Positions 1 to 9,439 of a DNA stretch of 64,000 nucleotides are shown piece by piece (within the stretch, counting starts at the first letter, position 1; every line of letters starts with the position of its first letter). This DNA is from CAIWHR01 sp040007035 (GTDB lineage: Bacteria > Pseudomonadota > Gammaproteobacteria > Burkholderiales > Casimicrobiaceae). The position numbers and the translations under genes were made by a program. The notes beneath the pieces are model-generated. The model saw nothing but the letters and a program-made list of their open reading frames with translations, did not search any database and was not told the origin of the DNA. The stretch is taken from NCBI GenBank assembly GCA_040007035.1, contig JBDTVU010000001.1, positions 25,854-89,853 on the forward strand, written 5' to 3'.

Positions 1-455
1 CCCGCGTTGCCGGCGCCGAAGATGCCCATCGCCGTGCCCTGCCGCTCCTTGCTGAACCAGGCCGACGTATAGGCGATGCCGACGGCGAACGAGCCGCCGG
101 CGACCCCGATGAACAGCCCCAGCGTCAGGTACTGCCAGTACTCGGTCGCGTAGGACAGCATCCAGGTCGGGATGACCACGGACAGCATCTGCAGGAAGTA
201 CACGATCCGCCCGCCGTAGCGGTCGGTGAGGATGCCGAGGGGCAGCCGCACCAGCGAGCCGGTGAGGATGGGGGTCGCCACCAGCAGGCCGAACTCGGTC
301 TCGTTGAGGTTGAGCTCCGCCTTGATCTTGATCCCGATGACCGAGAACATCACCCAGACGGCGAAGTTCACCGCAAAGGCGACCGTACTCATCGACAGCG
401 CGGAGATCTGCTCGCGGCTGAGTCCCGGCTTGTTCGTTGCGGCTGTCGTCGTCAT
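1..455 (-). CDS. narK: NarK-type nitrate/nitrite transporter (MFS), N-terminal part
   Basis: This is the first 151 codons of an inner-membrane major facilitator of the nitrate/nitrite porter family; the rest lies beyond the left edge. Translation from the ATG at 455 begins MTTTAATNKPGLSREQ, then gives hydrophobic helices, the MFS loop 'LPLGILTDRYGGR' between helices 2 and 3, and 'GGSFAVGIAYTSAWFSKERQGTAMGIFGAGNAG' split around helix 4-5, where the FGAGNAG glycine-rich stretch is the nitrate signature of NarK proteins. Known family members import nitrate or exchange nitrate for nitrite. It is separated by about 165 bases from the GGDEF-EAL gene on the same strand. Whether it is the proton symporter or the antiporter type cannot be judged from this part. 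Confidence 0.88.
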   Translation of the reverse strand, partial: MTTTAATNKPGLSREQISALSMSTVAFAVNFAVWVMFSVIGIKIKAELNLNETEFGLLVATPILTGSLVRLPLGILTDRYGGRIVYFLQMLSVVIPTWMLSYATEYWQYLTLGLFIGVAGGSFAVGIAYTSAWFSKERQGTAMGIFGAGNA

Positions 456-598
456 GCACCGTTCCCGTCAGATTGGCCGCCATGCGGTCCCGGTGTCATT
501 CGAAACCCGTTGCCGCGAACGCACGTTGACGGAGGTCAAGGAGTCGGGTTCCTGTCGCCGACGGGCCGGGCGCCCCCGGCGCAAACCGGGCACTTCTT

Positions 599-617
599 CG
601 CGGGGGAGACCCCCGCG
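599..617 (-). other. Stem-loop just after the GGDEF-EAL gene
   Basis: A perfect 8-bp inverted repeat (CGCGGGGG, loop AGA, CCCCCGCG) lies four bases past the stop codon of the GGDEF-EAL gene. It could end transcription or protect the mRNA end. No T-run follows it on the minus strand, so it is not a standard intrinsic terminator. Confidence 0.4.
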
Positions 618-620
618 GGA

Positions 621-2933
621 TCAGGCTTCCGGCCGCCACATGTCAGGCTGGCGGCCGACGATGCGGTTTTCCTCATCGTGCATCCGCCACCACGCGGCAA
701 GCTCGCGCTCCTCGAGCGGCCGCGAGATGAGGAATCCCTGCGCCTCCTCGCAGCCGTGGTCCTTGAGGTAGCTGAACTGGGCGGCGGTCTCGACGCCCTC
801 GGCGATCACGCGCAGGCCGAGCGAGTGCGACAGCGCGATGATCGCCTGCGTAATCGTCTCGTCGCTCTTGTTGTGCTCGAGGCCGTGGACGAAGCGCTGG
901 TCGATCTTCACCGCCTGGATCGGCAGCCGCGCGAGGTAGGACAGGCTGGAGTAGCCGGTGCCGAAGTCGTCGATGGTGATCGACACGCCGCGCTGCTTCA
1001 GCTTGACCAGCGTCGACACCGCCTTTTCCGGGTGGGTGATGATCACGCTCTCGGTGATCTCCAGGTCGAGGTAGTGCGCCGGCAGACCCGTCGCGGCGAG
1101 CGCCTCGTCGACGATCGACAGCCAGCTGTCGTGCTGGAGCTGCTGCACCGACAGGTTGACCGCCAGCCGCAGCACCATCCCCTGCCGGTGCCACTGCATC
1201 ACCTGGCGACACGCGTCGCGCAGCACGCGAGCGCCGAGCGCCTGGATCATTCCAGACTCCTCGGCGATGGGGATGAACTCCGCCGGCGCGATGACGCCGC
1301 GCTCGGGGTCGCGCCAGCGCAAGAGCGCCTCGACACCGCACGCACGTCCGGTCTGCATCTCGATCTGCGGCTGGTAGACGAGGAAGAACTCGTCGTCCAT
1401 CAGCCCGCGCCGCATGTCGGTCTCGAGTTGCAGCCGGAGCTGGACCCGCGCGTTCATGTCGGCGGTGTAGAAGCGGTACGCGTTGCGGCCGGCTTCCTTC
1501 GCCGCGTACATCGCAGTGTCGGCCTGCTTGATCAGGCTCACCGGGTCGGACGCGTCGAGCGGATACATCGAGACGCCGATCGAGCAGGTGAGCGTTGGCA
1601 TCTGGTCGGACAGCCGGAACGGTGCCAGGAACGACTCGCGCACCCGCGCCAGCACCGTCATCGTCTCGAACGTCGCATGCGCCGGGTCGAGCCCGGGCAG
1701 GATGACCACGAACTCGTCGCCGCCGAGCCGGGCGATGGTGTCGGATTCGCGGACGGCGCTGGTCAGCCGCTGCGACACCGCCTGCAGCAACTGGTCGCCG
1801 GCGTCGTGACCGAGCGTGTCGTTGATCCGCTTGAAGTGGTCGAAGTCGAGGAACAGGCACGCGACGTGCGTCGCCTCGCGCTGCGCCTGGGCGAGGATCT
1901 GCTTCAGCCGCTGGTTGAGCAGCGACCGGTTCGGCAACCCGGTCAGGATGTCGTGCTGGGCGAGCTTGTACGCGTGCGCGGTCGCGACCTCCAGCTCCTT
2001 CGTCCGCTGCGCGACCTTGTCCTCCAGCGTCCGCTGGTAGTTGGCGACCTCGCTCTGCGATTCGGCGAGCCGCTGCGTCATGTGGTTGAACGTGTGCGTC
2101 AGCAGGCCGACCTCGTCGGAGGAGCGCGCCGGCACGTAGACGTCGAGCTTGCCGGAGCCGACGGCGCGTGCCGCGCGCATCAGCCGGCGCATCGGCGCGA
2201 CGAGCCGCCGCGTGAGCAGCAGCGTCGCACCGATGGCGAGGATCACCAGCAGGCCGACCACGGTCAGCGCGCCGTACAGGTGGCGGCGGAAGTCGCCCTG
2301 CAGCCGCTCGAACGTCATCCCGAGCCGCACCCAGCCGATCGGCGCCCCGTTGGCCGGGGTCCGCGCGGCGGGCGCGGTGGCGCCGGCGCCTTCGTCGGTG
2401 CCGCCGACGAGCCCGCGGACGGTGGCGTCGCGGTCGCCACCGACGGGGGCGATCAGCTCGATGTAACGGCGGCCGCGGAGCGTGCGCTCGAGGGTGAGCG
2501 TTGCGCCGATCGGCGGCAGCGCGGTGTCGGCGCCGAGCGCGGGCAGCGGCGCGCCGCCGAGCGACTCCGCAAACCGGCGTTCGGCGACCGGCTGCCGCTT
2601 GCCGTCGAGCATGGCGACGTACGCGACATCGCCTTCGCCGGCGATGCTGTCGACGATGGCCGTCAGGTACGCGACATCGTTGGTGTAGAGGCCGTACTCG
2701 GACAGCTCGGCCAGCATCTGCACGACGGTCGACCCTTGCGTGCGGAGCTGGCTGTCCTCGACGCGGTAACGCTGCCACAGGTAGTAGCCGGTCGTCGCGA
2801 TCGCGGTCAGGAAGATGAGGCCGACGACGAGCAGGTTGAGCTTCGTGTGCAGGCCGAGCCGCACCGGCGGCAGGTCGATCGGCGAGATCGTGTCGGTGGC
2901 GAGCGGCGAGAAACGGCTGCGGAAGCTCTTCAT
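621..2933 (-). CDS. Membrane-bound c-di-GMP enzyme: HAMP-GGDEF-EAL protein
   Basis: This 770-residue inner-membrane protein should make and/or break down cyclic di-GMP. It has a transmembrane segment near residues 30-50, a periplasmic sensing region to about 215, a second membrane segment, a HAMP linker (about 235-290), a GGDEF domain (about 325-485) and an EAL domain (about 500-750). The cyclase motif GGDEF is intact and is preceded five residues earlier by RESD, a product-inhibition (I) site. The EAL domain keeps EALLR, NLSVQQL, EITES, DDFGTGYSSL, KID, AEGVET and the final Gln, so the phosphodiesterase also looks active. It starts 4 bases after the stop of the binding-protein gene upstream, so the two are almost certainly co-transcribed. 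Confidence 0.93.
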   Translation of the reverse strand: MKSFRSRFSPLATDTISPIDLPPVRLGLHTKLNLLVVGLIFLTAIATTGYYLWQRYRVEDSQLRTQGSTVVQMLAELSEYGLYTNDVAYLTAIVDSIAGEGDVAYVAMLDGKRQPVAERRFAESLGGAPLPALGADTALPPIGATLTLERTLRGRRYIELIAPVGGDRDATVRGLVGGTDEGAGATAPAARTPANGAPIGWVRLGMTFERLQGDFRRHLYGALTVVGLLVILAIGATLLLTRRLVAPMRRLMRAARAVGSGKLDVYVPARSSDEVGLLTHTFNHMTQRLAESQSEVANYQRTLEDKVAQRTKELEVATAHAYKLAQHDILTGLPNRSLLNQRLKQILAQAQREATHVACLFLDFDHFKRINDTLGHDAGDQLLQAVSQRLTSAVRESDTIARLGGDEFVVILPGLDPAHATFETMTVLARVRESFLAPFRLSDQMPTLTCSIGVSMYPLDASDPVSLIKQADTAMYAAKEAGRNAYRFYTADMNARVQLRLQLETDMRRGLMDDEFFLVYQPQIEMQTGRACGVEALLRWRDPERGVIAPAEFIPIAEESGMIQALGARVLRDACRQVMQWHRQGMVLRLAVNLSVQQLQHDSWLSIVDEALAATGLPAHYLDLEITESVIITHPEKAVSTLVKLKQRGVSITIDDFGTGYSSLSYLARLPIQAVKIDQRFVHGLEHNKSDETITQAIIALSHSLGLRVIAEGVETAAQFSYLKDHGCEEAQGFLISRPLEERELAAWWRMHDEENRIVGRQPDMWRPEA

Positions 2934-2937
2934 TGCG

Positions 2938-3909
2938 CTACTCGTACGTCCGGTCGACGCTGCGCAAGAGCTCGGCGTCCCACTTGATGTGGAGTTGCTC
3001 GGCAGTGTGCAGGTTGACGATCACGCGCGGCCGCGGCGGTGGCGGTGGCGGCCGACCGTTGGCGACCTCGCGCGCCGCCAGCGCACCGCAGTAGCCGCCG
3101 AGCTCCTGGTAGTCCCAGTCGAGCGCATACAGCGCGCCGGCCTTGACCCACGCGTCCGAGAGTCCGATCAGCGGGATCCGGTTGCGGAACGAGAACAGCA
3201 GCAGGCCCTTCGATGCCTGCGGCGTATAGACCGTGGCGTCGGGGATCGCGAGCAGCGCGTCGACCGCGTGCGGCAGCCGTTCGAGCGCCTGTGGCAGCGC
3301 CGTCCGCGACGTCACGGGCGCAAGCAGCGGTGCGTAGCCGGCGCGCGCGAGCGCCGGCGCCAGCGATTCGATCCGGCGGGTGTTGATCGCGGGATCGAAG
3401 AGCAGCCCGACGGTGCGGGTTGCGGGCAGCAGCCTGCGGAGCCAGCCGAGTTGGGCGTCAAGCGGGACTTCGAGCGGCACGTTGATCGCGGCCGGCGCGT
3501 CGTGCGCCGCGTCCACCGTCACCATGCAGTTGACCACCGGCGCCGTCGGCGCGGCACGGGCGGCGAGCTCGCTGGCGCGGGTGCCGAGCATGACCAGCGC
3601 GACGTCGCGCCCGGCGCTCGCGATCGCGTCGCGCATCGCATCCGGGTTCGTCGCCGTAAGCGCCGTGACGTCGAGGGCGAGGCCGCCGACGCCCTGCCGG
3701 ATGCCGGCGAGCGCCTGCTGGTACGGCGGCGCGTCGGATGCCGCCAGCACGAACACCCGCTGCGCCGACGCGCCGTCGGTCATCGCCGTTGCGGCGGCGA
3801 GCGCGGCAATGCCGGTGGCGCGCCACGCCGCACGCGCCCATCGTGCGCAAAGCACCCTCCGCCGGCCGGCGGCCTGCGCCGGCGGCGCGCCCGACCTGTT
3901 GTCGATCAC
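2938..3909 (-). CDS. ABC-type periplasmic substrate-binding protein (COG2984-like)
   Basis: This 323-residue secreted protein resembles the ABC_sub_bind family, which binds small ligands such as amino acids or sugars. I chose GTG at 3909 because a GAGG Shine-Dalgarno lies 5 bases upstream and a basic plus Ala-rich signal peptide (ending near TMTDGASAQ) follows. ATG codons further upstream, near 4059, would add an unlikely Arg-rich extension. The mature part starts 'RVFVLAASDAPPYQQALAGIRQG' in two halves typical of the family, with 'VGLLFDPAINTRRIESL' and 'NRIPLIGLSDAWVKAGALYALDWDY' further on. No ABC permease or ATPase is nearby. The neighbour 4 bases downstream is a c-di-GMP enzyme, which suggests that this protein works as its ligand sensor. 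Confidence 0.8.
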   Translation of the reverse strand: MIDNRSGAPPAQAAGRRRVLCARWARAAWRATGIAALAAATAMTDGASAQRVFVLAASDAPPYQQALAGIRQGVGGLALDVTALTATNPDAMRDAIASAGRDVALVMLGTRASELAARAAPTAPVVNCMVTVDAAHDAPAAINVPLEVPLDAQLGWLRRLLPATRTVGLLFDPAINTRRIESLAPALARAGYAPLLAPVTSRTALPQALERLPHAVDALLAIPDATVYTPQASKGLLLFSFRNRIPLIGLSDAWVKAGALYALDWDYQELGGYCGALAAREVANGRPPPPPPRPRVIVNLHTAEQLHIKWDAELLRSVDRTYE

Positions 3910-4105
3910 GCTGACCTCGTGCTGGTTGCCGATGCCGTCACGCCGGGCGCGACCGGCGAGCGATGCGCGCGGACGGCAGCTTCGAGCACGGCATGCCTGT
4001 TCCACTTGCCTCAAGCATACAACGTGCCATGTTTCCGTCCTGGCCAGCGGGCACGCCATGCGCCACTGCCGCTGCCCTTGCCCGAGGCCTGCCGCGCCGG
4101 CCGCG

Positions 4106-5620
4106 TCAGGCGACGACGACCGGAATCTTGCCGATCTTCGCGCGCCACTCGGCGGGGCCGGTCTTGTGGACCGAATTGCCGCCGGCATCGACGGCCACCG
4201 TCACCGGCATGTCCTTGACGTCGAACTCGTAGATCGCCTCCATTCCGAGATCGGCGAACGCGAGCACGCGCGCGCTCCGGATCGACTTCGACACGAGGTA
4301 CGCCGCGCCGCCGACGGCGATGCAATAGACGGCGCCGAACTGCTTGATCGCTGCCGTCGCGGCGGGCCCGCGCTCGGACTTGCCGACCATCCCGAGGAGC
4401 CCGGTCTTCGCCAGCATCGGCTCGGTGAACTTGTCCATCCGCGACGCCGTCGTCGGGCCGGCCGGGCCGACCGCCTCGTCGCGGACCGGGTCGACCGGGC
4501 CGACGTAATAGATGAAGCGGTTGGTGAAGTCGACGGGCAGCTTCTCTCCGCGCGCCATCATCTCGGTCAGCCGCTTGTGTGCGGCGTCGCGGCCGGTCAG
4601 CAGCTTTCCGGTCAGGAGCAGCCGCTCGCCGGACTTCCACGTTGCGACCTCGGCGCGGGTGACCATGTCGAGGTTCACCCGGCGACTGGTCGAGAAATCC
4701 ATCGTCAGCTTCGGCCAGTCGTCGAGCGACGGCGGCGACAGATGCGCCGGGCCGCTGCCGTCGAGGACGAAGTGCGCGTGCCGCGTGGCGGCGCAGTTCG
4801 GCAGCAGCGCGACCGGCTTGGACGCCGCGTGCGTCGGCCAGTCGTTGACCTTGACGTCGAGCACCGTCGACAGGCCGCCCAGGCCCTGCGCGCCGATGCC
4901 GAGTGCATTGACCTTGTCGTAGAGTTCCAGCCGCAGTTCCTCGGCGCGATTCTTCGGCCCGCGCGCGACGAGCTCGTGGAAATCGAGCGGCTCCATCATC
5001 CCCCACTTGGCGACCAGCATCGCCTTCTCCGGAGTGCCGCCGATGCCGAGCGAGAGGATGCCCGGCGGGCACCAGTCGGCGCCCATCGTCGGCACCACGG
5101 ACAGCACCCAGTCGACGACGCTGTCGTTGGGCAGCAGCATCGCGAACTTCGACTTGTTCTCCGAGCCGCCGCCCTTCGCGGCGACGATGACCTCGACCTT
5201 GTCGCCCGGCACCAGCTCGACGTGGACGACGGCCGGCGTGTTGTCCTTCGTATTCGTCCGCTTGCCGTCGGGGTCGGCCAGCACCGACGCGCGGAGCTTG
5301 TTGTCCGGGTTGGTGTAGGCGCGGCGCACGCCTTCGTCGATCATCTGCTGCAGCGTGAGCTTGGTGTCCCAGCGGACATCCATCCCGACGCGCAGGAATG
5401 CGATGGCGATGCCGGTGTCCTGGCACATCGGCCGGTGGCCCTCGGCACTCATCCGCGAGTTGATGAGAATCTGGGCCATCGCGTCCTTCGCCGCCGGCGA
5501 CTGCTCGCGCGCGTACGCTGCGGCCAGCGCCCGGATGTAGTCGGCGGGGTGGTAGTAGCTGATGAACTGGAAAGCGTCGGCGACGCTGTCGATGAAGTCG
5601 TCCTGCCTGATCGTGGCCAT
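4106..5620 (-). CDS. fumA: Fumarate hydratase, class I (iron-sulfur type)
   Basis: This enzyme of 504 residues hydrates fumarate to L-malate in the TCA cycle. The single-chain length and order (alpha domain about 1-290, beta domain about 320-500) fit class I fumarases, which carry an oxygen-sensitive 4Fe-4S cluster. Visible marks are 'MCQDTGIAIAF' with one cluster Cys, 'GGGSENKSKF', 'GIGAQGLGGLSTVLDVKV' and 'GPTTASRMDKF'. I chose ATG at 5620, preceded by AGAGGA six bases upstream, rather than a longer frame reaching 5803 that adds an Arg/Pro-rich tail. It is divergent from acetyl-CoA synthetase. No class II fumarase appears in the window. Confidence 0.93.
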   Translation of the reverse strand: MATIRQDDFIDSVADAFQFISYYHPADYIRALAAAYAREQSPAAKDAMAQILINSRMSAEGHRPMCQDTGIAIAFLRVGMDVRWDTKLTLQQMIDEGVRRAYTNPDNKLRASVLADPDGKRTNTKDNTPAVVHVELVPGDKVEVIVAAKGGGSENKSKFAMLLPNDSVVDWVLSVVPTMGADWCPPGILSLGIGGTPEKAMLVAKWGMMEPLDFHELVARGPKNRAEELRLELYDKVNALGIGAQGLGGLSTVLDVKVNDWPTHAASKPVALLPNCAATRHAHFVLDGSGPAHLSPPSLDDWPKLTMDFSTSRRVNLDMVTRAEVATWKSGERLLLTGKLLTGRDAAHKRLTEMMARGEKLPVDFTNRFIYYVGPVDPVRDEAVGPAGPTTASRMDKFTEPMLAKTGLLGMVGKSERGPAATAAIKQFGAVYCIAVGGAAYLVSKSIRSARVLAFADLGMEAIYEFDVKDMPVTVAVDAGGNSVHKTGPAEWRAKIGKIPVVVA

Positions 5621-5950
5621 GCCGGGTCCTCTGCGGTGGGGGCGGTCCGGAGTCGGATGCGCAGCGGGGAGCGTCCTGCACGTGCTGCCAGGGGGTGGGC
5701 GGGAGGCGCTCGCAATGCGTAAGGGATTGATCGTACGTGCAAGTCTACCATCGGCGACCTGCGGGGCCGGCCGGGCGCCCGCGCGAGCCTTGCGCTGCAT
5801 CAACCCCGCCGCGTTGCGCCGGCGGCGCGCAGTTGGTTAGACTTCTCCGGCTGACCGCCCGCCGGATGCAGCGTCCGGCCCCGCCACGAATTCCCGATTG
5901 TCAACGCCCGAATCGGCGCCCATCGCCGGCGACCCCTGGAGGAACGGAGC
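5621..5950. other. Divergent intergenic region between fumA and acs
   Basis: About 330 bases separate the two divergent starts. No convincing gene is seen. A minus-strand extended -10 (TGGTAGACT, around 5742-5750) could serve fumA, and a weak plus-strand pair (TTGCGC near 5814, TAGACT near 5838) could serve acs. Both are tentative. Confidence 0.35.
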
Positions 5951-7930
<1,980 letters not shown>

Positions 7931-8018
7931 GCGGCACGAAATTTTGTACACTGTCGGGCGGCGATCCTCGCGGGTCGGCCGCCCGTCTTTTCTTTGCGCG
8001 CCCTCGGGCGTCCCTCCG

Positions 8019-8357
8019 GTGAGCGATTTCTCGTCCACGCTGTTCTGGCTCCGCCTGGTGCAGGTGCTGCTCGCAGTTCCGCTGCTGGCACTCGCGGGGC
8101 AGGGGATCGTCTACGTGCTCACGCGGACGTTCGGCCAGGACCCGAAGGTCAATTTCTTCTACCGCGTGCTGGACACCGTCAGCTTGCCGTTCCGATGGCT
8201 GTGCCGCCGCATCACGCCCGGGTTCGTCGCCGACCGGCACCTGCCGCTGGTCGTGCTGTCGCTGCTCGTCGTGGGCTATGCTTGGGTGACGCTGGAGATC
8301 GGCAGCGCCTGCGCGCGGCAAGGACTTCCGGTCGGCCAGTGCCTGCAGGGACGCTGA
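8019..8357 (+). CDS. Small membrane protein of unknown function
   Basis: This predicted 112-residue inner-membrane protein has two strong hydrophobic segments, 'LVQVLLAVPLLALAGQGIVYVL' in the first third (21 residues of it membrane-like) and 'LPLVVLSLLVVGYAWVTL' in the last third, separated by a basic loop. I start it at the GTG at 8019 (VSDFSSTLF) because the upstream stretch of the same frame is Arg/Ser-rich and not protein-like; the Shine-Dalgarno is poor. I do not recognise the family. It lies 8 bases ahead of a TPR gene on the same strand, so the two are probably co-transcribed. Confidence 0.6.
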   Translation: MSDFSSTLFWLRLVQVLLAVPLLALAGQGIVYVLTRTFGQDPKVNFFYRVLDTVSLPFRWLCRRITPGFVADRHLPLVVLSLLVVGYAWVTLEIGSACARQGLPVGQCLQGR

Positions 8358-8365
8358 GGCCGGCG

Positions 8366-8944
8366 ATGTCGAGGGTGATCGTCCGCTGGTTCTACAACCA
8401 CGTGGCGGCGTGGTGCGCCCTGTTCCGCCGCCGCGACCGGGCGATCGGATACTACCGGAAGATGCTCGCGCTCGATCCGGACGACGCCGTGGCGCTGGCG
8501 TCGATCGGTTTCCAGCTCGCGCAGCAGGGACGAAAGCGCGAGGCGCTGGCAATGTTCGACCGCGTGGCGGCGGCGAAGCCCGGCGATGCCGAGGCGCAGT
8601 TCGACCGCGGCTTCCTTCTGCAGCAGCTCAACGACCACGACGCTGCGATGGCCGCGTTCCGCCAGGCCATTGCCATGAACCCCGACCACGATCGGGCGTT
8701 CTACGGGCTTGCGCTGTCGCTGATCTCGACGCGCCGCCCGGAGGAGGCGATCGCGCCGCTCAAGCGCAACACGAAACTGCAGCCGATGAGCCCCTACGGC
8801 TGGTATCAGCTGGGGCGCGTCCAGCACGAGCTCGGCCGCATCGACGAAACGCAGCGCGTTCTCGATCACCTCATCAAGTTCGAGCCCAAGATCGCCCGCC
8901 AGCTCGAGCGCGAGACCGGCCTGAAGGCCAGAGTTCCCTCCTGA
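8366..8944 (+). CDS. TPR-repeat protein
   Basis: The 192-residue product consists largely of tetratricopeptide repeats, helix pairs used for protein-protein contact. Repeats are visible at about residues 25-60 ('AIGYYRKMLALDPDDAVAL'), 60-95 ('EALAMFDRVAAAKPGDAEA'), 95-128 ('AMAAFRQAIAMNPDHDRAF') and 130-165. There is no clear signal peptide, although residues 5-18 are moderately hydrophobic. It follows a small membrane protein by 8 bases. Its partner is unknown; an assembly or scaffolding role with that membrane protein is a guess. Confidence 0.75.
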   Translation: MSRVIVRWFYNHVAAWCALFRRRDRAIGYYRKMLALDPDDAVALASIGFQLAQQGRKREALAMFDRVAAAKPGDAEAQFDRGFLLQQLNDHDAAMAAFRQAIAMNPDHDRAFYGLALSLISTRRPEEAIAPLKRNTKLQPMSPYGWYQLGRVQHELGRIDETQRVLDHLIKFEPKIARQLERETGLKARVPS

Positions 8945-9024
8945 GCCGCACCGGCATTCGACGCCGCCCAAGGCGGCCGCCCGATGGGAGCGCTGCAACA
9001 TTACGCCGAGAAGCGTCGGGGCTG

Positions 9025-9052
9025 TTGCATGCGGGAACGGCTGGGCTATACT
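9025..9052 (+). promoter_or_regulatory. Candidate sigma70 promoter of the symporter operon
   Basis: TTGCAT (9025-9030) and TATACT (9047-9052) are separated by 16 bases in the 231-base gap before the DUF4212 gene. Each hexamer is close to consensus and unusually AT-rich for this DNA. The leader would be about 115 bases. Confidence 0.5.
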
Positions 9053-9175
9053 CCGCAGAATTTGGCCGTCCGGTTTCGCCGGGCGTCGCCGGGGACAAAC
9101 AGAAGAACAAATGACACCGGTTGCCCGTCATGGGTCCACGGTTGTTGGTCGTTGTCCATAAGGAGGAGACCTGCC

Positions 9176-9439
9176 ATGCAGTTGACCGAGCGGCATCAGG
9201 AGTACTGGAACAAGAATCTGAGGATCACCGCAATCCTGCTTTTCATCTGGTTCGCGGCGACCTTCATCTTCGGCTACTTCGCCCGTGACCTGTCGTTCAA
9301 CTTCTTCGGCTGGACGTTCGCCTTCTACATGGCGGCGCAGGGCTCGCTGATCATCTACGTGGTGATCATCTGGTACTACGCGCGCTACATGAACAACCTC
9401 GATCGCGAATACGACGTGCATGAAGGGGAGGACGAATAA
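9176..9439 (+). CDS. DUF4212 small subunit of a sodium/solute symporter
   Basis: This 87-residue protein has two transmembrane helices (about residues 18-40 and 52-75) and an acidic end, typical of the small DUF4212 subunit that is always encoded ahead of a large sodium:solute symporter. The start has a very strong AGGAGGAGA Shine-Dalgarno about 8 bases upstream. The stop codon overlaps the start of the symporter gene (TAATG), which points to translational coupling and equal amounts of both chains. Family knowledge suggests a role in transport of short organic acids, but the substrate here is unknown. Confidence 0.87.
   Translation: MQLTERHQEYWNKNLRITAILLFIWFAATFIFGYFARDLSFNFFGWTFAFYMAAQGSLIIYVVIIWYYARYMNNLDREYDVHEGEDE

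Noticed and set aside
599..617. Intrinsic terminator after the GGDEF-EAL gene
   Set aside because: The stem is perfect but no T-run follows on the minus strand, so it is listed only as a stem-loop.
510..2987. An 825-codon plus-strand frame opposite the GGDEF-EAL gene
   Set aside because: Its make-up (Arg, His, Asp, Gln repeats) is the mirror of a real gene, and the opposite strand has a complete two-domain enzyme with all motifs.
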